64,000 nucleotides of DNA from assembly GCF_001592105.1 (NCBI RefSeq), contig NZ_BCWE01000002.1:1-64000 (forward strand), read 5' to 3'. The position numbers and the translations under genes were made by a program. The notes below the pieces were generated by a model. The model was not told the origin of the DNA, ran no database searches, and saw only the letters and a list, made by a program, of their open reading frames with translations. Positions 18,068-27,443 of the stretch are shown one piece after another. The stretch is from Desulfolucanica intricata. GTDB taxonomy: Bacteria; Bacillota; Desulfotomaculia; Desulfotomaculales; Desulfofarciminaceae. The stretch's first letter is position 1, and each line of letters begins with the position of its first letter.

Positions 18068-19159
18068 CTAATCAGAGTATCTAATATTTAAAACATTTTT
18101 AATCTGCTCATCAGTTACATTTGAAACTATTTTGCTTTTTCCTATACCGGTAGGTAAAATCAGCTGCAGTTTCCCCCCTACACTTTTTTTATCTCTATAC
18201 ATCTGCCCAATGATAGCTTGAGTGCTTAATTCCCCGTAAGAAGCCGGTAAATTGAAGCTTTTAATTAAGTTAATAATTCTGTTAAACTCGTGATCAGAGA
18301 GTAACCCTAAACCTGAGGCTAATCCGGCCGCATAAATCATACCAACGGCAACAGCCTCACCGTGAGTAAATTTTTCATAACCGGTTAAAGCCTCAAAGGC
18401 GTGCCCAAAGGTATGCCCCAGATTTAAAAGGGCCCTGAGCCCACTTTCTTTTTCATCCTTTCCGACTATCTCCGCTTTGATGGTACAGCACCGCTCTACA
18501 ATATCAATCAGGCATTTACTTTCTCTGGCTTTAATTTGTTCAAGGTTATCTTCAAGATAAGAAAACAACTCACTGTCCCCAATAATACCGTATTTTATAA
18601 CCTCGGCCAGGCCGGTTAAATATTCCTTTTCCGGCAGGCTGTTGATAAAAGCCACATCGGCCAAAACTAACCCTGGCTGGTAAAAGGCTCCCACCAGGTT
18701 TTTCCCCTGCGGTAGATTTACCCCGGTCTTTCCACCGACACTACTGTCTACCTGGGCCAAAAGTGTAGTAGGTATTTGAATATAGCCAATCCCGCGCATA
18801 TAGGTGGAAGCGGCAAACCCGGCGATATCCCCGACGATACCACCGCCCAGGGCCAGCACAGTGGACTTTCTGTCCAACCCGTAGTTAATCATTTGATCAT
18901 ACAGCCAGGCTATCGTATTTAGGTTTTTACAGCCCTCCCCCCCCGGAATTACGGCAGGCACTACCTGAAAGCCGGCATCCTGCAGGATTCCTAAAACTTT
19001 TTCCCCGGCCAGGTTAAAGACATTTTGATCCGTCACCAGGATTACCTTTGAGTTTTTAGGAATATTTCGCAGCAGTTCACTCAATTGGGCTAACCGGTTC
19101 TCTCCGATATGGATATCATAGCCCCTCTCACCAAGCTCAACATGTACTGTTTTATACAT
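18068..19159 (-). CDS. aroB: 3-dehydroquinate synthase
   Basis: 363 residues. Converts DAHP to 3-dehydroquinate using NAD+ and a divalent metal. Recognisable blocks: [51 protein letters not shown]-type NAD-binding [29 protein letters not shown], and the metal-binding [20 protein letters not shown] and HGEAVAVGM. Full length. ATG 19159 lies within the last codons of aroC (8-base overlap), so translational coupling is likely. Last gene of the aroA-aroC-aroB transcript. Confidence 0.97.
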   Translation of the reverse strand: MYKTVHVELGERGYDIHIGENRLAQLSELLRNIPKNSKVILVTDQNVFNLAGEKVLGILQDAGFQVVPAVIPGGEGCKNLNTIAWLYDQMINYGLDRKSTVLALGGGIVGDIAGFAASTYMRGIGYIQIPTTLLAQVDSSVGGKTGVNLPQGKNLVGAFYQPGLVLADVAFINSLPEKEYLTGLAEVIKYGIIGDSELFSYLEDNLEQIKARESKCLIDIVERCCTIKAEIVGKDEKESGLRALLNLGHTFGHAFEALTGYEKFTHGEAVAVGMIYAAGLASGLGLLSDHEFNRIINLIKSFNLPASYGELSTQAIIGQMYRDKKSVGGKLQLILPTGIGKSKIVSNVTDEQIKNVLNIRYSD

Positions 19160-20300
19160 GGCTCACCTGCTCCCGGTAAATTTTCATGCGAGCATCTATC
19201 TCCGCAATGCTGTCCCCACCGAATTTTTCCAAAAAAGCCCGGGCCATTTCAAAGGCGACTACCGCTTCACCAACCACAGCTGCCGCCGGGACAGCACAAA
19301 TATCTGAGCGCTCAACTGCAGCAAGTTCCTCAACCCCGGTACGTAAATTTACACTGCGCAGGGGACTGTAAAGCGTGGCAATAGGTTTCATGGCTGCCCG
19401 CACCACAATATTTTGCCCGTTGGAGATACCGGCCTCAATCCCCCCGGCATTATTAGAACCCCGGTAATACCCGTTTGTCCCGGTAAAAATCTCATCATGC
19501 ACTCTGGAGCCCGGTAGGGTGGCCGCAGTAAAGCCAAGGCCGATTTCAACGCCCTTGATGGCCTGTACACTCATCAGTGACCAAGCAATCCGGCCGTCCA
19601 GCTTACGATCCCACTGCACGTGGCTGCCCAGCCCTACCGGAACGTTGGTTACTATTATCTCAAAGATCCCCCCCAGGGAGTCACCCTTTTCCTTAGCGTC
19701 ATCAATTTCCTTTTTCATTTTCTCCTCGGCTAACGGGTCAGCACAAAGCAGTTCTGATTTTTCAATCTGTTTCTTGATTTCCTTAAGTGTCCTGTCTTCT
19801 GCCCTGATACTGCCAATTTGCACCACATGACCGGTAATCTCCATACCAAAGTATTCTATAAGTTTTCTGGCCACCGTACAAACTGCCACCCGGGCAGCCG
19901 TTTCCCGGGCACTGGCTCTTTCCAGTACATTTCGCAGGTCCTCATGTCCGTATTTTATAGCTCCGACCAGATCTCCGTGTCCGGGCCTGGGGACAGCAAC
20001 CCTCTTAGGTTCATAGTCTGCATTAACAGGACTCATATACGGCTCCCAATTGACCCAATCCGTATTTTCCACCTGCAGGGTAACCGGGCTGCCCAGTGTG
20101 AGACCGCCTCTGACCCCGGATAAAAGCTTAACCCTGTCCCGCTCAATTTTCATCCGGCCGCCCCGGCCGTAACCCTGCTGCCTGCGGGCCAGCTGCCTGT
20201 CGATATATTCCGGAGAAATTTCCAGCCCTGCGGGGATACCCTCCAAAATTGCCGTCAGTGCCGGGCCGTGGGACTCCCCGGCAGTAAAATACCTCAGCAT
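19152..20300 (-). CDS. aroC: Chorismate synthase
   Basis: 382 residues. Converts EPSP to chorismate with reduced FMN. Signatures: [78 protein letters not shown]-type segment and [20 protein letters not shown]. Full length, all three classical chorismate synthase signatures present. It starts 23 bases after aroA and overlaps aroB by 8. Confidence 0.97.
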   Translation of the reverse strand: MLRYFTAGESHGPALTAILEGIPAGLEISPEYIDRQLARRQQGYGRGGRMKIERDRVKLLSGVRGGLTLGSPVTLQVENTDWVNWEPYMSPVNADYEPKRVAVPRPGHGDLVGAIKYGHEDLRNVLERASARETAARVAVCTVARKLIEYFGMEITGHVVQIGSIRAEDRTLKEIKKQIEKSELLCADPLAEEKMKKEIDDAKEKGDSLGGIFEIIVTNVPVGLGSHVQWDRKLDGRIAWSLMSVQAIKGVEIGLGFTAATLPGSRVHDEIFTGTNGYYRGSNNAGGIEAGISNGQNIVVRAAMKPIATLYSPLRSVNLRTGVEELAAVERSDICAVPAAAVVGEAVVAFEMARAFLEKFGGDSIAEIDARMKIYREQVSHV

Positions 20301-20323
20301 AATTTCGCCCTCTTTTTTTAGAT

Positions 20324-21622
20324 TTATAATTTATTTAATACATCTTCGAATCCGGGGAAAGAAATATCAATACACTCTGCATCTTTTACTACTGTTTGTC
20401 CGGAGGCCACCAAGCCCATTAGTGTACAGGCCATGGCAATTCGGTGATCATGATAGGATTCACAAACCGCACCGGTTAATTTCTTTCCACCATTGATAAT
20501 TAAACCATCCTCAGTTTCTTCTATATCCACTCCAAATTTGCTAAACTCAACAGCTACTGCCTTCAGCCGGTTGCTCTCCTTAACTTTTAGCTCGGCCGCA
20601 TCCTTAATCACAGTCCGTCCCGCAGCCACTGCTCCTGCCACAGCCAGAACCGGAATTTCATCCACCAGGCGGGGAATCATAGCACCACCGACAACCACTC
20701 CTTTTAAACTGCTGCCTAAAACTGTAATGTCACCCATAAGCTCGCCGGAACTTTCTTCCTGATTGGTAATAGTCACCCCTGCCCCCATTTCCTCCAGCAC
20801 CTCAAGTATTCCGGTACGGGTCGGATTTAACCCCACCTTCTGAACTGTAATCTTAGCACCTGGGATAATTGCCGCGGCCACTAAAAAGAAAGCTGCCGAA
20901 GAAATATCTCCCGGCACCGTTACCTTTTGGGCGGACAGTTCACCCGGCTTAATTACAGTGGTTAAGCCTTCCACCTCAATATCGGCACCAAAAGCCCGAA
21001 GCATTTTTTCAGTATGATCCCGGGACCGGGCCGGTTCAGCAACCGCTGTCTCTCCGTCGGCATAAAGTCCTGCCAAAAGAACAGCCGACTTTACCTGGGC
21101 ACTGGCCACCGGTGTAGGGTAATGAATTCCTTTCAGGGGGCCGCCCTTAATAGCCAGCGGGGCAAAACGGTCCCCGCCACGCCCCCAAACCTTTGCCCCC
21201 ATTTGCCTTAAAGGAACTGCCACACGGGCCATAGGCCTTTTTCGAATAGAGGCATCACCGGTTAATACCGAGAAAAATTCCTGCCCGGCCAAAAGTCCGG
21301 ATAGTAACCGGATAGTAGTTCCGGAATTACCGACATCCAGAAAATTATCAGGCTCTGACAGACCTCTCAGTCCCATTCCTTTAACCTTTAAACCGGTTAA
21401 ACCGGTTTGTTCAATATCAACACCCAGCTGCCTCATGCACCGCACAGTACTAAGACAGTCCTGACCCGGTAAAAAGTTTTCTATAGTAGTAATACCGTTA
21501 GCGATTGAACCGATAATCACACTCCGGTGGGAAATTGATTTATCCCCCGGTACACTGATTAACGATTGAAAAGGTTTTATAGGTTTAACTGTTAATTCCA
21601 CCAACATCACCTGCCATATCAT
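20324..21622 (-). CDS. aroA: 3-phosphoshikimate 1-carboxyvinyltransferase (EPSP synthase)
   Basis: Up to 432 residues. Transfers enolpyruvyl from PEP to shikimate 3-phosphate. Signatures: [50 protein letters not shown], and [15 protein letters not shown] with KESNRLKAV. The LxxGNSGTxxRLLxGxLA form is the glyphosate-site loop. The outermost ATG (21622) has no ribosome binding site; AGGTG at 21612-21608 best fits GTG 21601, which would remove the first seven residues (MIWQVML). First gene of the leftward aroACB transcript; I see no T-box or other riboswitch in its 170-base upstream region. Confidence 0.96.
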   Translation of the reverse strand: MIWQVMLVELTVKPIKPFQSLISVPGDKSISHRSVIIGSIANGITTIENFLPGQDCLSTVRCMRQLGVDIEQTGLTGLKVKGMGLRGLSEPDNFLDVGNSGTTIRLLSGLLAGQEFFSVLTGDASIRKRPMARVAVPLRQMGAKVWGRGGDRFAPLAIKGGPLKGIHYPTPVASAQVKSAVLLAGLYADGETAVAEPARSRDHTEKMLRAFGADIEVEGLTTVIKPGELSAQKVTVPGDISSAAFFLVAAAIIPGAKITVQKVGLNPTRTGILEVLEEMGAGVTITNQEESSGELMGDITVLGSSLKGVVVGGAMIPRLVDEIPVLAVAGAVAAGRTVIKDAAELKVKESNRLKAVAVEFSKFGVDIEETEDGLIINGGKKLTGAVCESYHDHRIAMACTLMGLVASGQTVVKDAECIDISFPGFEDVLNKL

Positions 21623-21797
21623 ATTATTACACTAATTTACAATATCTGTCCATTAAAAACCAGTTTTTTAAACTAAAATTTTGCACCTTCCAGCACTGGA
21701 TAAGTTAAATTTTTCTTGAACTTATTGTAAATAATTTGTTATTTTTTTTCCCAATGAATGTTATAATGATAAAAAGCAATTATAAGGGGTGGTTAAG

Positions 21798-22085
21798 ATG
21801 CAGTTTAAAGAACTTGACGCCGAAATTACAAATTACGGCGGAAAATCATTATCCAGTTTCTATTGGAGTTTATACAGCATCATGGAACCAAACACCAATT
21901 GCTCAAGACATCTTCCAAGAAAACTCGGCTTAGGCGCGAAACAGTTCTGGCTATATGCAAAACGATTGTTTGAATGCGGACTTATCGATATAAGAATAAT
22001 TGATTCAAATAAAACTGTAATCTCCTTTAATCCGCGGGCTGAACTACCGTTAAAACGGGTTCGCAACTGGCCTTTAAAATCATAG
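21798..22085 (+). CDS. Small protein of unknown function
   Basis: 95 residues from ATG 21798, chosen over GTG 21789 because AAGGGGTGG immediately precedes it. A TATAAT at 21762-21767 gives a plausible promoter -10. The middle, LGLGAKQFWLYAKRLFECGLIDIRII, has the look of a winged helix (helix then hydrophobic beta hairpin), and the tail is basic (PLKRVRNWPLKS). DNA binding is only a guess. Single gene with its own terminator. Confidence 0.6.
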   Translation: MQFKELDAEITNYGGKSLSSFYWSLYSIMEPNTNCSRHLPRKLGLGAKQFWLYAKRLFECGLIDIRIIDSNKTVISFNPRAELPLKRVRNWPLKS

Positions 22086-22092
22086 ATTAATA

Positions 22093-22139
22093 AAAACAAG
22101 ACCGGCAGTTTATTTTTTACCTGCCGGTTTTGTTTTTTC
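22093..22139 (+). terminator. Rho-independent terminator
   Basis: Stem ACCGGCAG/CTGCCGGT (22101-22128) followed by TTTGTTTTTT, eight bases after the preceding gene's stop. Confidence 0.92.
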
Positions 22140-22202
22140 ACAATAACTATTGACAGCATAATTATTAGATATTATTATAGTATTAACAGGAGGTGGTTTT
22201 TT

Positions 22203-22382
22203 ATGTTCTCAACTAAATATACTTGCCTTGATTGTGGAAAAGAAATAAAAGTAAATAAATTCTTTTTTAAATCCGATAAACTTAGCTGCACCAAATGTGG
22301 AAGTCAAAAACTTACCAAAGCTTCTACCGAGAAATCCGGCTGCGGCTGTGGTTCAAATAAAAAAGGCTCTAGGTTCACCTGA
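22203..22382 (+). CDS. Small zinc-ribbon protein (59 residues)
   Basis: Found by reading the gap; below the usual ORF length cut-off. AGGAGGTGG precedes ATG 22203. The protein has two CxxC knuckles, YTCLDCGKE and SCTKCGS, spaced as in a zinc ribbon, then a Gly/Cys motif SGCGCGSNKK. It is convergent with an FmdB-type zinc-ribbon gene that also ends in a Gly/Cys-rich tail, and the two share a terminator. Function unknown; metal binding is inferred from the cysteines. Confidence 0.72.
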   Translation: MFSTKYTCLDCGKEIKVNKFFFKSDKLSCTKCGSQKLTKASTEKSGCGCGSNKKGSRFT

Positions 22383-22428
22383 GGCTAAAATTACAAAAGC
22401 AGTTGCTTCTATATAAATATGAATGTCA

Positions 22429-22460
22429 AAAGCCAGCGCATCATGCGCTGGCTTTTTCTT
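22429..22460. terminator. Bidirectional terminator between two zinc-ribbon genes
   Basis: Perfect stem AGCCAGCGCA/TGCGCTGGCT with a 3-base loop (22431-22453), T run to the right and A run to the left. Confidence 0.92.
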
Positions 22461-22470
22461 TGCCCAATAA

Positions 22471-22728
22471 TCAGTGAACTCCTGCACCACCACAACAAGA
22501 CCCGGGAGTACATCCTTTAGCACCCGGTTCTGAACCACAGCAAGCACCGGTTTTTTCTTCATTGGCAGGTTTGCCCACGGAACTTGGTAAGAACGGTGCT
22601 GAAATAAGTTTTTCCAGTTCAGAACTCTCACAAGAAGGGCATTTAATTTGGTCATTATCCTTCCCCGCTAATTGAAGAACATCAAAAATTTCACCACAAG
22701 CTTTACATTTATACTCAAAAATCGGCAT
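22471..22728 (-). CDS. FmdB family zinc-ribbon protein
   Basis: 85 residues. Begins MPIFEYKCKACGEIFDVLQ, with a second pair IKCPSCESSELEKLIS, the FmdB/CxxC regulatory zinc ribbon (about residues 1-42). The tail is rich in Cys and Gly (GACCGSEPGAKGCTPGSCCG). FmdB proteins were first seen with formylmethanofuran dehydrogenase genes; most members are uncharacterised. AGGGACTGATAA precedes ATG 22728. Confidence 0.9.
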   Translation of the reverse strand: MPIFEYKCKACGEIFDVLQLAGKDNDQIKCPSCESSELEKLISAPFLPSSVGKPANEEKTGACCGSEPGAKGCTPGSCCGGAGVH

Positions 22729-22876
22729 TTATCAGTCCCTCCCAATGACGATTATTTATACCAAAAATAAGTTCTTCGACAAATCTAAGAAAAGTCCTTT
22801 TTTTATTTTTATTAGGAATTTACAGCTTCTTCAGTGAAATAATACTCCTATGAATAAACATTGAGGAGGTATTATT

Positions 22877-23230
22877 ATGGCAGACGTAAGAAAAATTCTA
22901 AACGATTTCATGAATGGAATGGGTAAGACCGGGAAACAAGCTCCTGAATTAATTCAAGGGTTTATGGGCTTTATGGGGGGAGTTGTCAAAAAAGGTGCCC
23001 TTTCGGTAAAACAAAAGGAACTTATATCTGTTGCCATCGGTGCTTATAACAGGTGCGAATACTGTATAGTTTATCATGTATACAAAGCTCTGGAATCCGG
23101 AGCTACCCCTGAGGAAATTATGGAAGCTGCCGGAGTGGCCATTACTTTTGGCGGCGGCCCATCCATGGCTTATACGGTTACCCTGGTTCGTGAATCTATT
23201 GAGGCCTTTGCCGGTGATTTTCAAAAATAA
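22877..23230 (+). CDS. Carboxymuconolactone decarboxylase (AhpD-like) family protein
   Basis: 117 residues, all-helical. The redox motif is CEYCIVYHVYKA (CxxC plus His), as in AhpD-like peroxidase partners, preceded by LSVKQKELISVAIGAYNR. Such proteins reduce peroxiredoxins or act as small thiol peroxidases. GAGGAGGT precedes ATG 22877. Monocistronic with its own terminator. AhpD-like proteins sometimes carry selenocysteine at this motif; here both positions are Cys. Confidence 0.92.
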   Translation: MADVRKILNDFMNGMGKTGKQAPELIQGFMGFMGGVVKKGALSVKQKELISVAIGAYNRCEYCIVYHVYKALESGATPEEIMEAAGVAITFGGGPSMAYTVTLVRESIEAFAGDFQK

Positions 23231-23243
23231 AGAATTAAAAGAT

Positions 23244-23287
23244 AAAACTCCGTAAACTTCAACATATGTTTACGGAGTTTATTTTTC
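23244..23287 (+). terminator. Rho-independent terminator
   Basis: Stem AAACTCCGTAAAC/GTTTACGGAGTTT (about 23245-23280) followed by ATTTTT. Confidence 0.92.
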
Positions 23288-23499
23288 CACAAAGTAGAAC
23301 AAATATTTATATTTTACATATTTTTTATATACTAACAAATTAGCCCCTGCTATTTGGCAGGGGCAGCCCACGAAAAGATAAAAATTGTCACCTCCGGTAC
23401 ATAAAGTTATAATAATCAGGCAAATATAATATATGTGTTAATTATAAAAAGTAAAGAAAGTTAATTCGCGTTTAATTATTTTACCCACCAGGGCTTCCA

Positions 23500-23766
23500 T
23501 TATTCGGTGTCCTGGTAATTTTTTCGAAAGTTAAAATTAATATCTAGGTCAGTTTCATTATCTTCTTCTATATGAAAAACATGCTGATCTTTACGATCCA
23601 TGGCCGCCAGGGCTGCATCCAGGCGGCCGCGCTTTTTTTTAGCCGGCCTGCCCGGTGATATTTCTCCCGGTCGACCATACTTCCTGTGTATTTCTTCAAG
23701 TTGTTGTGGTGTAAGGTGATAAGTGCTGCTTGTCAGTTTTTGTTTATTGTATTTTTCATAATTCAT
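23500..23766 (-). CDS. Small basic/acidic protein of unknown function
   Basis: 88 residues. AGGTGAACAAAT precedes ATG 23766 at good spacing. The N-terminal half has LTPQQLEEIHRKYGRPGE; a basic GRPAKKKRGRLDAAL follows; the C-terminus is acidic and asparagine-rich (EEDNETDLDINFNFRKN). No catalytic motif or membrane segment. I do not recognise a family. Confidence 0.6.
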   Translation of the reverse strand: MNYEKYNKQKLTSSTYHLTPQQLEEIHRKYGRPGEISPGRPAKKKRGRLDAALAAMDRKDQHVFHIEEDNETDLDINFNFRKNYQDTE

Positions 23767-23790
23767 ATTTGTTCACCTCAGAAAGTTTTT

Positions 23791-23832
23791 ATATTTGTGC
23801 CTGCTTTTAATATATTTGTGCCTGCTTTTAAT
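23791..23832. repeat. Two tandem copies of a 21-base unit
   Basis: ATATTTGTGCCTGCTTTTAAT occurs twice head to tail (23791-23811 and 23812-23832), one base from identical ends. It lies upstream of the leftward 88-residue gene, in its likely promoter region. Confidence 0.85.
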
Positions 23833-23936
23833 ATCCTTTATTCAACTTTCTTTTCTTCGAAAAATAACCTGTATCTATGTCTGAACCTTTCGATATTAGA
23901 TTTAATATGATGTTAGTTAAAAGGAGTTGGTAAAAG

Positions 23937-24542
23937 ATGATTAAGAAACAAACTACCGCAAGTTTAATTGAAAATAGGGTGGAAAACCAGTGTACTAATG
24001 TTAGCTATCCACAAATTCAAGGATTAAAGAATAAAGAGATTCAAGAAAAGATTAATGAATTAATAAGAAAGCAAATAGCCGCATTAATTCCCAAAGAGGG
24101 CTGTGATGTTTATGAAGAAATTTTGGGAGTTTATGAAGTTAAGCTTAACAAAAAGGGAATACTGAGCATAAGATTTGAGTTCTACACCTTCCCTAAACAA
24201 GCTGCTAATGGATTAACTGTGGTTAAATCCATTACAGCCAACCTGGAAACCGGAGAAATATACCAACTGCATGATTTATTTAAGATAAACAGTGATTACA
24301 AAATACTCATAAGTAATATGATAAAAGAACAAATCAAAGAAAAAGATTTGCCGTTAATTAATGAATTTCAAGGTATTACTGACTACGAAGAATTCTATTT
24401 GACCGAAAATGCCCTCGTTATTTATTTTCAATTATATGAATACACCCCACACTCGGTTGGTATACCCGAATTTGAGATCCCCTACACCAAAATAAAAAAT
24501 TTAATTAATGACCGTGGCCCTATAGTAAGGCAGTTAAAATAG
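23937..24542 (+). CDS. DUF3298-type domain protein
   Basis: 201 residues with no signal peptide or membrane segment. The N-terminal part resembles the DUF4163 region (ENQCTNVSYPQIQGLKNKEI), then the DUF3298 core: GLTVVKSITANLETGEIYQL, HDLFKINSDY, EEFYLTENALVIYFQLYEY and GIPEFEIPYTKIKNLI, as in the extracytoplasmic domain of RsiV-like anti-sigma factors. Here the domain stands alone and is probably cytoplasmic or unconventionally secreted. AAAGGAGTTGGTAAAAG precedes ATG 23937. Ligand unknown. Confidence 0.8.
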   Translation: MIKKQTTASLIENRVENQCTNVSYPQIQGLKNKEIQEKINELIRKQIAALIPKEGCDVYEEILGVYEVKLNKKGILSIRFEFYTFPKQAANGLTVVKSITANLETGEIYQLHDLFKINSDYKILISNMIKEQIKEKDLPLINEFQGITDYEEFYLTENALVIYFQLYEYTPHSVGIPEFEIPYTKIKNLINDRGPIVRQLK

Positions 24543-24623
24543 ATTAAATTATACCGGAAAAGCTCTTCTTTTACTTTAAAAAATTATTTATAATAAATTT
24601 ATAAATTATAGAAGAGGGTAAAA

Positions 24624-25004
24624 ATGATTAAAATAGGTTTTTGTGAAGGAAAAGGAAGAGGAGTTTTTGCATGTAGAAAATTTAAAAGAGGAGATATCAT
24701 AGAACTTGCTCCTGTCCTATTAATTCCGAGCAGTGATTTACCAAATATTAAAAATACTGTCTTAAAGGATTACTATTTTATTTGGTGCCATGATGAAAAT
24801 AATCGAAGAATTGGAGCAATAGTTTTAGGCTATGGTTCTTTATATAACCACTCCTACACTCCCAATGCAAAATTTATAAAAAAATACAAGGATTTGATTG
24901 TAGAGTTTAAGGCTCTGAAAGACATTGAAGAAGGAGAGGAAATAACTATCAATTATAACGGAGATCCGGAGGATGATTCTCCGATGTTGTTTGAAGTTCT
25001 TTAA
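24624..25004 (+). CDS. SET domain-containing protein
   Basis: 126 residues, a minimal SET domain. The start GKGRGVFACRKFKRGDIIE, the pseudoknot motif GYGSLYNHSYTPNAKF (NHS) and GEEITINYNGD (catalytic Tyr) are all present. SET proteins transfer methyl groups from SAM to lysine; bacterial single-domain members have few known substrates. GAAGAGGG precedes ATG 24624. Monocistronic. Confidence 0.88.
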   Translation: MIKIGFCEGKGRGVFACRKFKRGDIIELAPVLLIPSSDLPNIKNTVLKDYYFIWCHDENNRRIGAIVLGYGSLYNHSYTPNAKFIKKYKDLIVEFKALKDIEEGEEITINYNGDPEDDSPMLFEVL

Positions 25005-25011
25005 TTATAAA

Positions 25012-25048
25012 AATAGGGGATAGTCTGACTTGGTTTACCTATCCCCTT
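25012..25048. terminator. Terminator between convergent genes
   Basis: Stem ATAGGGGATAG/CTATCCCCT (25013-25047) with A-rich left and T-rich right flanks. Confidence 0.8.
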
Positions 25049-25063
25049 TATCATTATCAATTT

Positions 25064-25408
25064 TTATTTTGTTTGTAAGATTTCATCAATGGCACTGGCC
25101 ACCATAGCTTCAGAAATACCACCATACATACGAGGCTGGCCGTCAATATATATTAAAGGAGGAGCATAACGTCTCAACATTTTCTTAACCTCATTATATT
25201 CCTGCATCTCCGCCTCATTTTCAATATCGATAAAGTTCACTGCCACCTGTTCACCATATCGATCTTTTAAAGCTACCGTAAGTTCTTGGGCCTGATCTTT
25301 TATAGTTTTAGCAGGGCCGCAGCCGTCCCCCAATTTGGGACCTCAGCCAAATCTTGCAGCCGGTTTATTCATACCAAAAATTTGTACCAAAATATTTGTA
25401 TTATTCAT
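25064..25408 (-). CDS. Thioredoxin-like candidate selenoprotein with in-frame UGA
   Basis: ATG 25408 has an excellent ribosome binding site (AAAAGGAG, 8 bases away). The frame reads MNNTNILVQIFGMNKPAARF-G, then UGA (25345-25343, codon 22), then GPKLGDGCGPAKTIKDQ and on to the stop at 25064: 114 residues counting the UGA as Sec. The only start after the UGA is TTG 25333, with no ribosome binding site. The protein has thioredoxin-like strands and helices (VAVNFIDIENEAEMQEY, APPLIYIDGQPRMYGGI). The Sec would sit in a U-G-P motif. A hairpin 10-35 bases after the UGA has loop UGCG starting about 22 bases away. Alternative: a nonsense-disrupted gene. Confidence 0.65.
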
Positions 25409-25551
25409 ATGCTAATCTCCTTTTCTCCTTTATTATATTTTATTATATACCAATATTACGGAGTTAGCTATAATTTTTATATTTCTTCCCGGACCTCATA
25501 TACCGTTAACTTATGATGTTTTTTTGTTCTTAAAATTTAAATTTATAATGT

Positions 25552-26688
25552 TTACATATTGCTCTTAATTAACTGTTCCAGCTCCTTGACCTTCTTTTCC
25601 AGTGCCTTAACCCTTTCTTCAAGACTGGAATCGCCCTGTTGCGGGGGTTCTGACACCTTAGTAGATATTAGTTTATTCAGATAGTCTTCTACAATACTCT
25701 GACCGTAATCCATCGAAGGGGCCCATTTTCCACCTAAATCCTCTACACTTGGAGCACTGCCCCGGTTCACCAGATTGAAACGGGGATCAATAAGTACTCT
25801 ACCTGCCGGCAGAGGGTTCGTACTGGCATATGCATACAAGTGCTGTAAGTGTGCTTCAACTCCCCTTTCCCTGGTAGAAAAACTGGCACCGGACTTACCT
25901 CCTCCGGTAGCTCCAATCCCTGCAAAATTATTTTGTGAAGGGCTCACGTCACCCCCAAAGTGAAAAAAGGCAGTTTCTTTGGCCGCTTGTGCAATAGCTA
26001 CCTCCGGCCGAATCCCGTAAATTGGTGCTAAATCATAATATATGTCTACAATACCGGCATATTCCTCGTTCTCCCTGGCTATATATGCCCGGGCCTGTTC
26101 CCGGTCGGCCCTGGCCTCACCCATAATCGGTGTCTTACTTGTAACGGGTCTTTTTTTCAAATTTAAAGCACTAACTAAACCTTGAACAATGGCATCAGCA
26201 AGACCGTCAAGAAATTTTTTATCTTTTAATGCTGCCGCATCTTTCTCATTATCAATAAATAAGTTTTCAAGTAGGACTGCGGGCATATTAGTCTCCCTTA
26301 GAACTGCAAAATTAGCCTGTTTTTTCCCCCGGTCGGGAAAACCATTTACAAGATAGTAATCAGCAACTTGTTTATGAATTATAGCTCTTAATTTTTCCGT
26401 TCTATCAAAGGCATTAGTATGAATAAAACTCTCAAATCCAGTGCCCCCACCCGCGTTAGTATGAACAGATACAAAATAATCCGCATTATTGCGATTAGCA
26501 AAGGCTGCCCGCTCATAAAGAGACACTTCCTGGTCACCACTTCGTGTTAACATTACATCGACATCGTAATTTTTTAACAGGTTATTAACTCTAAGCGCTA
26601 CGGTAAGATTTAAATCCTTTTCCCTGAGCCCGTTACCCACTGACCCCGGATCTGCTCCACCGTGCCCCGGGTCAATTACTATTTTCAT
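25552..26688 (-). CDS. N-acetylmuramoyl-L-alanine amidase with glucosaminidase-like domain
   Basis: 378 residues. Amidase_3 domain (about 1-175): MKIVIDPGHGGADPGSVGNG (zinc His), SLYERAAFANRNNADYFVSVHTNAGGG (second His) and PAVLLENLFIDNEKD (catalytic Glu). Residues about 200-340 resemble a glucosaminidase/flagellar-FlgJ-type lysozyme fold (YYDLAPIYGIRPEVAIAQAAKE, NNFAGIGATGGG). A C-terminal coiled coil follows (SSLEERVKALEKKVKELEQL). ATG 26688 is chosen because AGGAGGCTTC lies just upstream; the frame opens earlier. No signal peptide, so release may be by lysis or it is a spore-mother-cell enzyme. Confidence 0.9.
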   Translation of the reverse strand: MKIVIDPGHGGADPGSVGNGLREKDLNLTVALRVNNLLKNYDVDVMLTRSGDQEVSLYERAAFANRNNADYFVSVHTNAGGGTGFESFIHTNAFDRTEKLRAIIHKQVADYYLVNGFPDRGKKQANFAVLRETNMPAVLLENLFIDNEKDAAALKDKKFLDGLADAIVQGLVSALNLKKRPVTSKTPIMGEARADREQARAYIARENEEYAGIVDIYYDLAPIYGIRPEVAIAQAAKETAFFHFGGDVSPSQNNFAGIGATGGGKSGASFSTRERGVEAHLQHLYAYASTNPLPAGRVLIDPRFNLVNRGSAPSVEDLGGKWAPSMDYGQSIVEDYLNKLISTKVSEPPQQGDSSLEERVKALEKKVKELEQLIKSNM

Positions 26689-26835
26689 GTGAAGCCTCCT
26701 GATTCTAAAAATAAAATTTCTATACAATATAGTCCAATAATAATATTATGGTTACACTATTAATAAAAGAGTTTAAAAAATCGAAAAAAATTTTTTTAAA
26801 ATGAATTATAAAATAAAATTTTGTTAATCCTAAAA

Positions 26836-26880
26836 TTGTTTAAAAAAATAGAAACAAGCAGAAAATACTGCTTGTTTCTT
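26836..26880 (-). terminator. Rho-independent terminator of the SASP gene
   Basis: Leftward: stem GAAACAAGCAG/CTGCTTGTTTC (26851-26878) followed by TATTTTTTT. About 100 bases after the SASP stop. Confidence 0.9.
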
Positions 26881-26979
26881 GGAATTACCCATATTAGGGG
26901 TAAATAAGTACCTTCATTATATTATTTTTGTTATTTATACTTATTTTCCCCCTACTGCCCGGGTATAATTTTCAATCCA

Positions 26980-27240
26980 CTATTGATTTGTTTGCGGAGT
27001 TTCAAGTTGGGCAGATTGAACTATTTGCCCTATAGCACCGTTCTGTAAAGCTTGCTCAGCAAAAGCTACTAATTTTTTAGTCATGTTCCCACCAACGTAA
27101 CCATTTACACGGCTGGGTAAAGAACCTTTATCAATATTAGCATAGTCAGTAATCCCTAATTCATTAGCAATTTCAAACTTCAGATTATCCAAAGCATTTC
27201 CGGCACCAGGAGTTACAGGTTGATTAGTATTACGTGGCAT
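26980..27240 (-). CDS. Alpha/beta-type small acid-soluble spore protein
   Basis: 86 residues. Both family motifs are present: NLKFEIANELGI (with the germination protease cleavage region) and the DNA-binding GYVGGNMTKKLVAFAEQAL. These proteins coat spore DNA in the A-like form and protect it from UV and heat. Rich in Asn and Gln as usual. AAGGAGGAATTTAAAA precedes ATG 27240. Forespore (sigma-G) expression is expected from the family, though I did not identify the promoter with confidence. Strong evidence that the organism forms endospores. Confidence 0.96.
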   Translation of the reverse strand: MPRNTNQPVTPGAGNALDNLKFEIANELGITDYANIDKGSLPSRVNGYVGGNMTKKLVAFAEQALQNGAIGQIVQSAQLETPQTNQ

Positions 27241-27385
27241 TTTTAAATTCCTCCTTAATTAAAGATATTTTTAGTGTTTAGGAGCTAATATTAGTATTGC
27301 TATTTTTAAAAAGTTAATGTGTAAAAAATTATAGAATAAATACATAAAAACGGTAATCCTAAATAATTAATACCCTTATATTTAG

Positions 27386-27428
27386 CAAAAAGGATAGCAG
27401 TGGTAAATATAAATCACCACTGCTATCC
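27386..27428 (-). terminator. Rho-independent terminator of the foldase gene
   Basis: Leftward: stem GGATAGCAGTGGT/ACCACTGCTATCC followed by TTTTTGC (to 27386). Confidence 0.92.
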
Positions 27429-27443
27429 AAAAATATAATATTT

